Assembly (NCBI RefSeq): GCF_049650445.1
Contig: NZ_JBASAD010000024.1
Coordinates: 33,574-97,573, forward strand
Direction: 5' to 3'
Source: Castellaniella sp049650445
Lineage (GTDB): Bacteria; Pseudomonadota; Gammaproteobacteria; Burkholderiales; Burkholderiaceae_B
Length of the DNA: 64,000 bases
This document shows positions 63,467-64,000 of the stretch, one piece after another; within the stretch, counting starts at the first letter, position 1, and each line of letters opens with the position of its first letter. The notes under the pieces are model-generated. The model did not search any database and was not told the DNA's origin. It saw only the letters and a program-made list of their open reading frames with translations. A program made the position numbers and the translations under genes.

Positions 63467-63778
63467 TTACTGCAGAGCGATCTCGACGTCCACGCCGGCC
63501 GGCAGATCCAGACGCATCAGGGCGTCCACGGTCTTGTCGGTGGGATCAACGATGTCCATCAGACGCTGGTGCGTACGCATCTCGAACTGGTCGCGCGAGG
63601 TCTTGTTGACGTGCGGCGAACGCAGCACGTCGTAGCGACGGATGCGCGTGGGCAGCGGCACGGGACCACGAACCACGGCGCCGGTGCGCTTGGCCGTCTC
63701 GACGATCTCGGCGGCGGACTGGTCGATCAGCTTGTAGTCGAATGCCTTCAGGCGGATGCGGATTTTCTGGCTTTTCAT
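63467..63778 (-). CDS. rpsJ: 30S ribosomal protein S10 (NusE)
   Basis: This 103-residue protein has KIRIRLKAFDYKLIDQSAAE, the GPVPLPTRIRRY loop and the C-terminal LPAGVDVEIALQ. It also serves as NusE in transcription antitermination with NusB, of possible interest because a terminator follows this gene directly. Confidence 0.97.
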   Translation of the reverse strand: MKSQKIRIRLKAFDYKLIDQSAAEIVETAKRTGAVVRGPVPLPTRIRRYDVLRSPHVNKTSRDQFEMRTHQRLMDIVDPTDKTVDALMRLDLPAGVDVEIALQ

Positions 63779-63801
63779 GGGAATCCCTAAAGAACGAAAG
63801 G

Positions 63802-63823
63802 GGCGGGGGATGTTCCCCCCGCC
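63802..63823 (-). terminator. GC-rich hairpin between tuf and rpsJ
   Basis: An 8-bp stem (GGCGGGGG/CCCCCGCC) with a 6-nt loop in the 55-bp gap. On the minus strand it is followed by CCTTTCGTTCTTT. It may be an attenuator or an mRNA processing point rather than a full stop. Confidence 0.4.
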
Positions 63824-63833
63824 GATCCATCAA

Positions 63834-64000
63834 TTACTTGATGATTTTGGCGACGACGCCGGCGCCCACGGTACGGCCGCCTTCGCGGATGGCGAAGCGC
63901 AGACCTTCTTCCATGGCGATCGGGGCAATCAGATTGACCTCGATCGAGATGTTGTCACCGGGCAGCACCATTTCCTTGTCGGCCGGCAGCTCGATCGTCC
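63834..64000 (-). CDS. tuf: Elongation factor Tu, C-terminal fragment
   Basis: The last 54 or so codons are visible, running off the window edge. The reading ends EGLRFAIREGGRTVGAGVVA followed by KIIK, the conserved C-terminus of EF-Tu domain 3, preceded by VLPGDNISIEV. It lies directly upstream of rpsJ, as in the classical str-S10 junction. Confidence 0.95.
   Translation of the reverse strand, partial: TIELPADKEMVLPGDNISIEVNLIAPIAMEEGLRFAIREGGRTVGAGVVAKIIK

Overview
The window is high-GC DNA from a betaproteobacterium, most likely Burkholderiales and probably Alcaligenaceae-like. This rests on protein content and gene order: mlaFED-mlaA-mlaC, yadGH, ibaG, murA, a his operon, hinT and tatABC; infA between secY and rpmJ; gltBD. 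No rRNA, tRNA, IS element, prophage or CRISPR array was seen.

Layout. 1-8102 (+) is the 3' part of a catecholate siderophore operon: a carrier-domain fragment, an EntF-type NRPS with a serine-specific adenylation domain, a YncE-like lipoprotein, entC, a carrier-less entB and entA. 8181-14350 (-) is gltBD. 14624-16651 (-) is an ECF sigma module: sigma factor, zinc-type anti-sigma factor, CnrX/Spy-like periplasmic protein and a small secreted protein. 16781-31587 (+) is a long housekeeping run for outer-membrane lipid transport, cell wall, histidine and Tat export. It lacks mlaB and hisC at the places where these genes usually sit. 31631-34225 (-) holds dsbD and cutA.

34368-43306 (-) is the promoter-distal half of the ribosomal superoperon (rplN to rplQ, with secY, infA, rpmJ and rpoA). 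58504-64000 (-) is the promoter-proximal half (tuf, rpsJ to rpsQ). Between them lie 15.2 kb of unrelated genes: a LapD-like degenerate GGDEF-EAL receptor, a TetR regulator with a fatty-acid beta-oxidation set (fadE, thiolase, fadJ-like, fadL, thioesterase, CHI-like protein, fadD) and a gamma-glutamyltransferase.

The split superoperon looks functional. A terminator-like hairpin follows rpsQ. rplN has its own near-consensus promoter, a dyad around its -35 and a long leader with two mutually exclusive hairpins. More terminator-like hairpins lie between rpsJ and rplC and between rpsD and rpoA, so this ribosomal cluster is probably several transcription units. The rplN leader is the best candidate here for an undescribed regulatory element. 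All alignments and structures were judged by eye; no search or folding was run.
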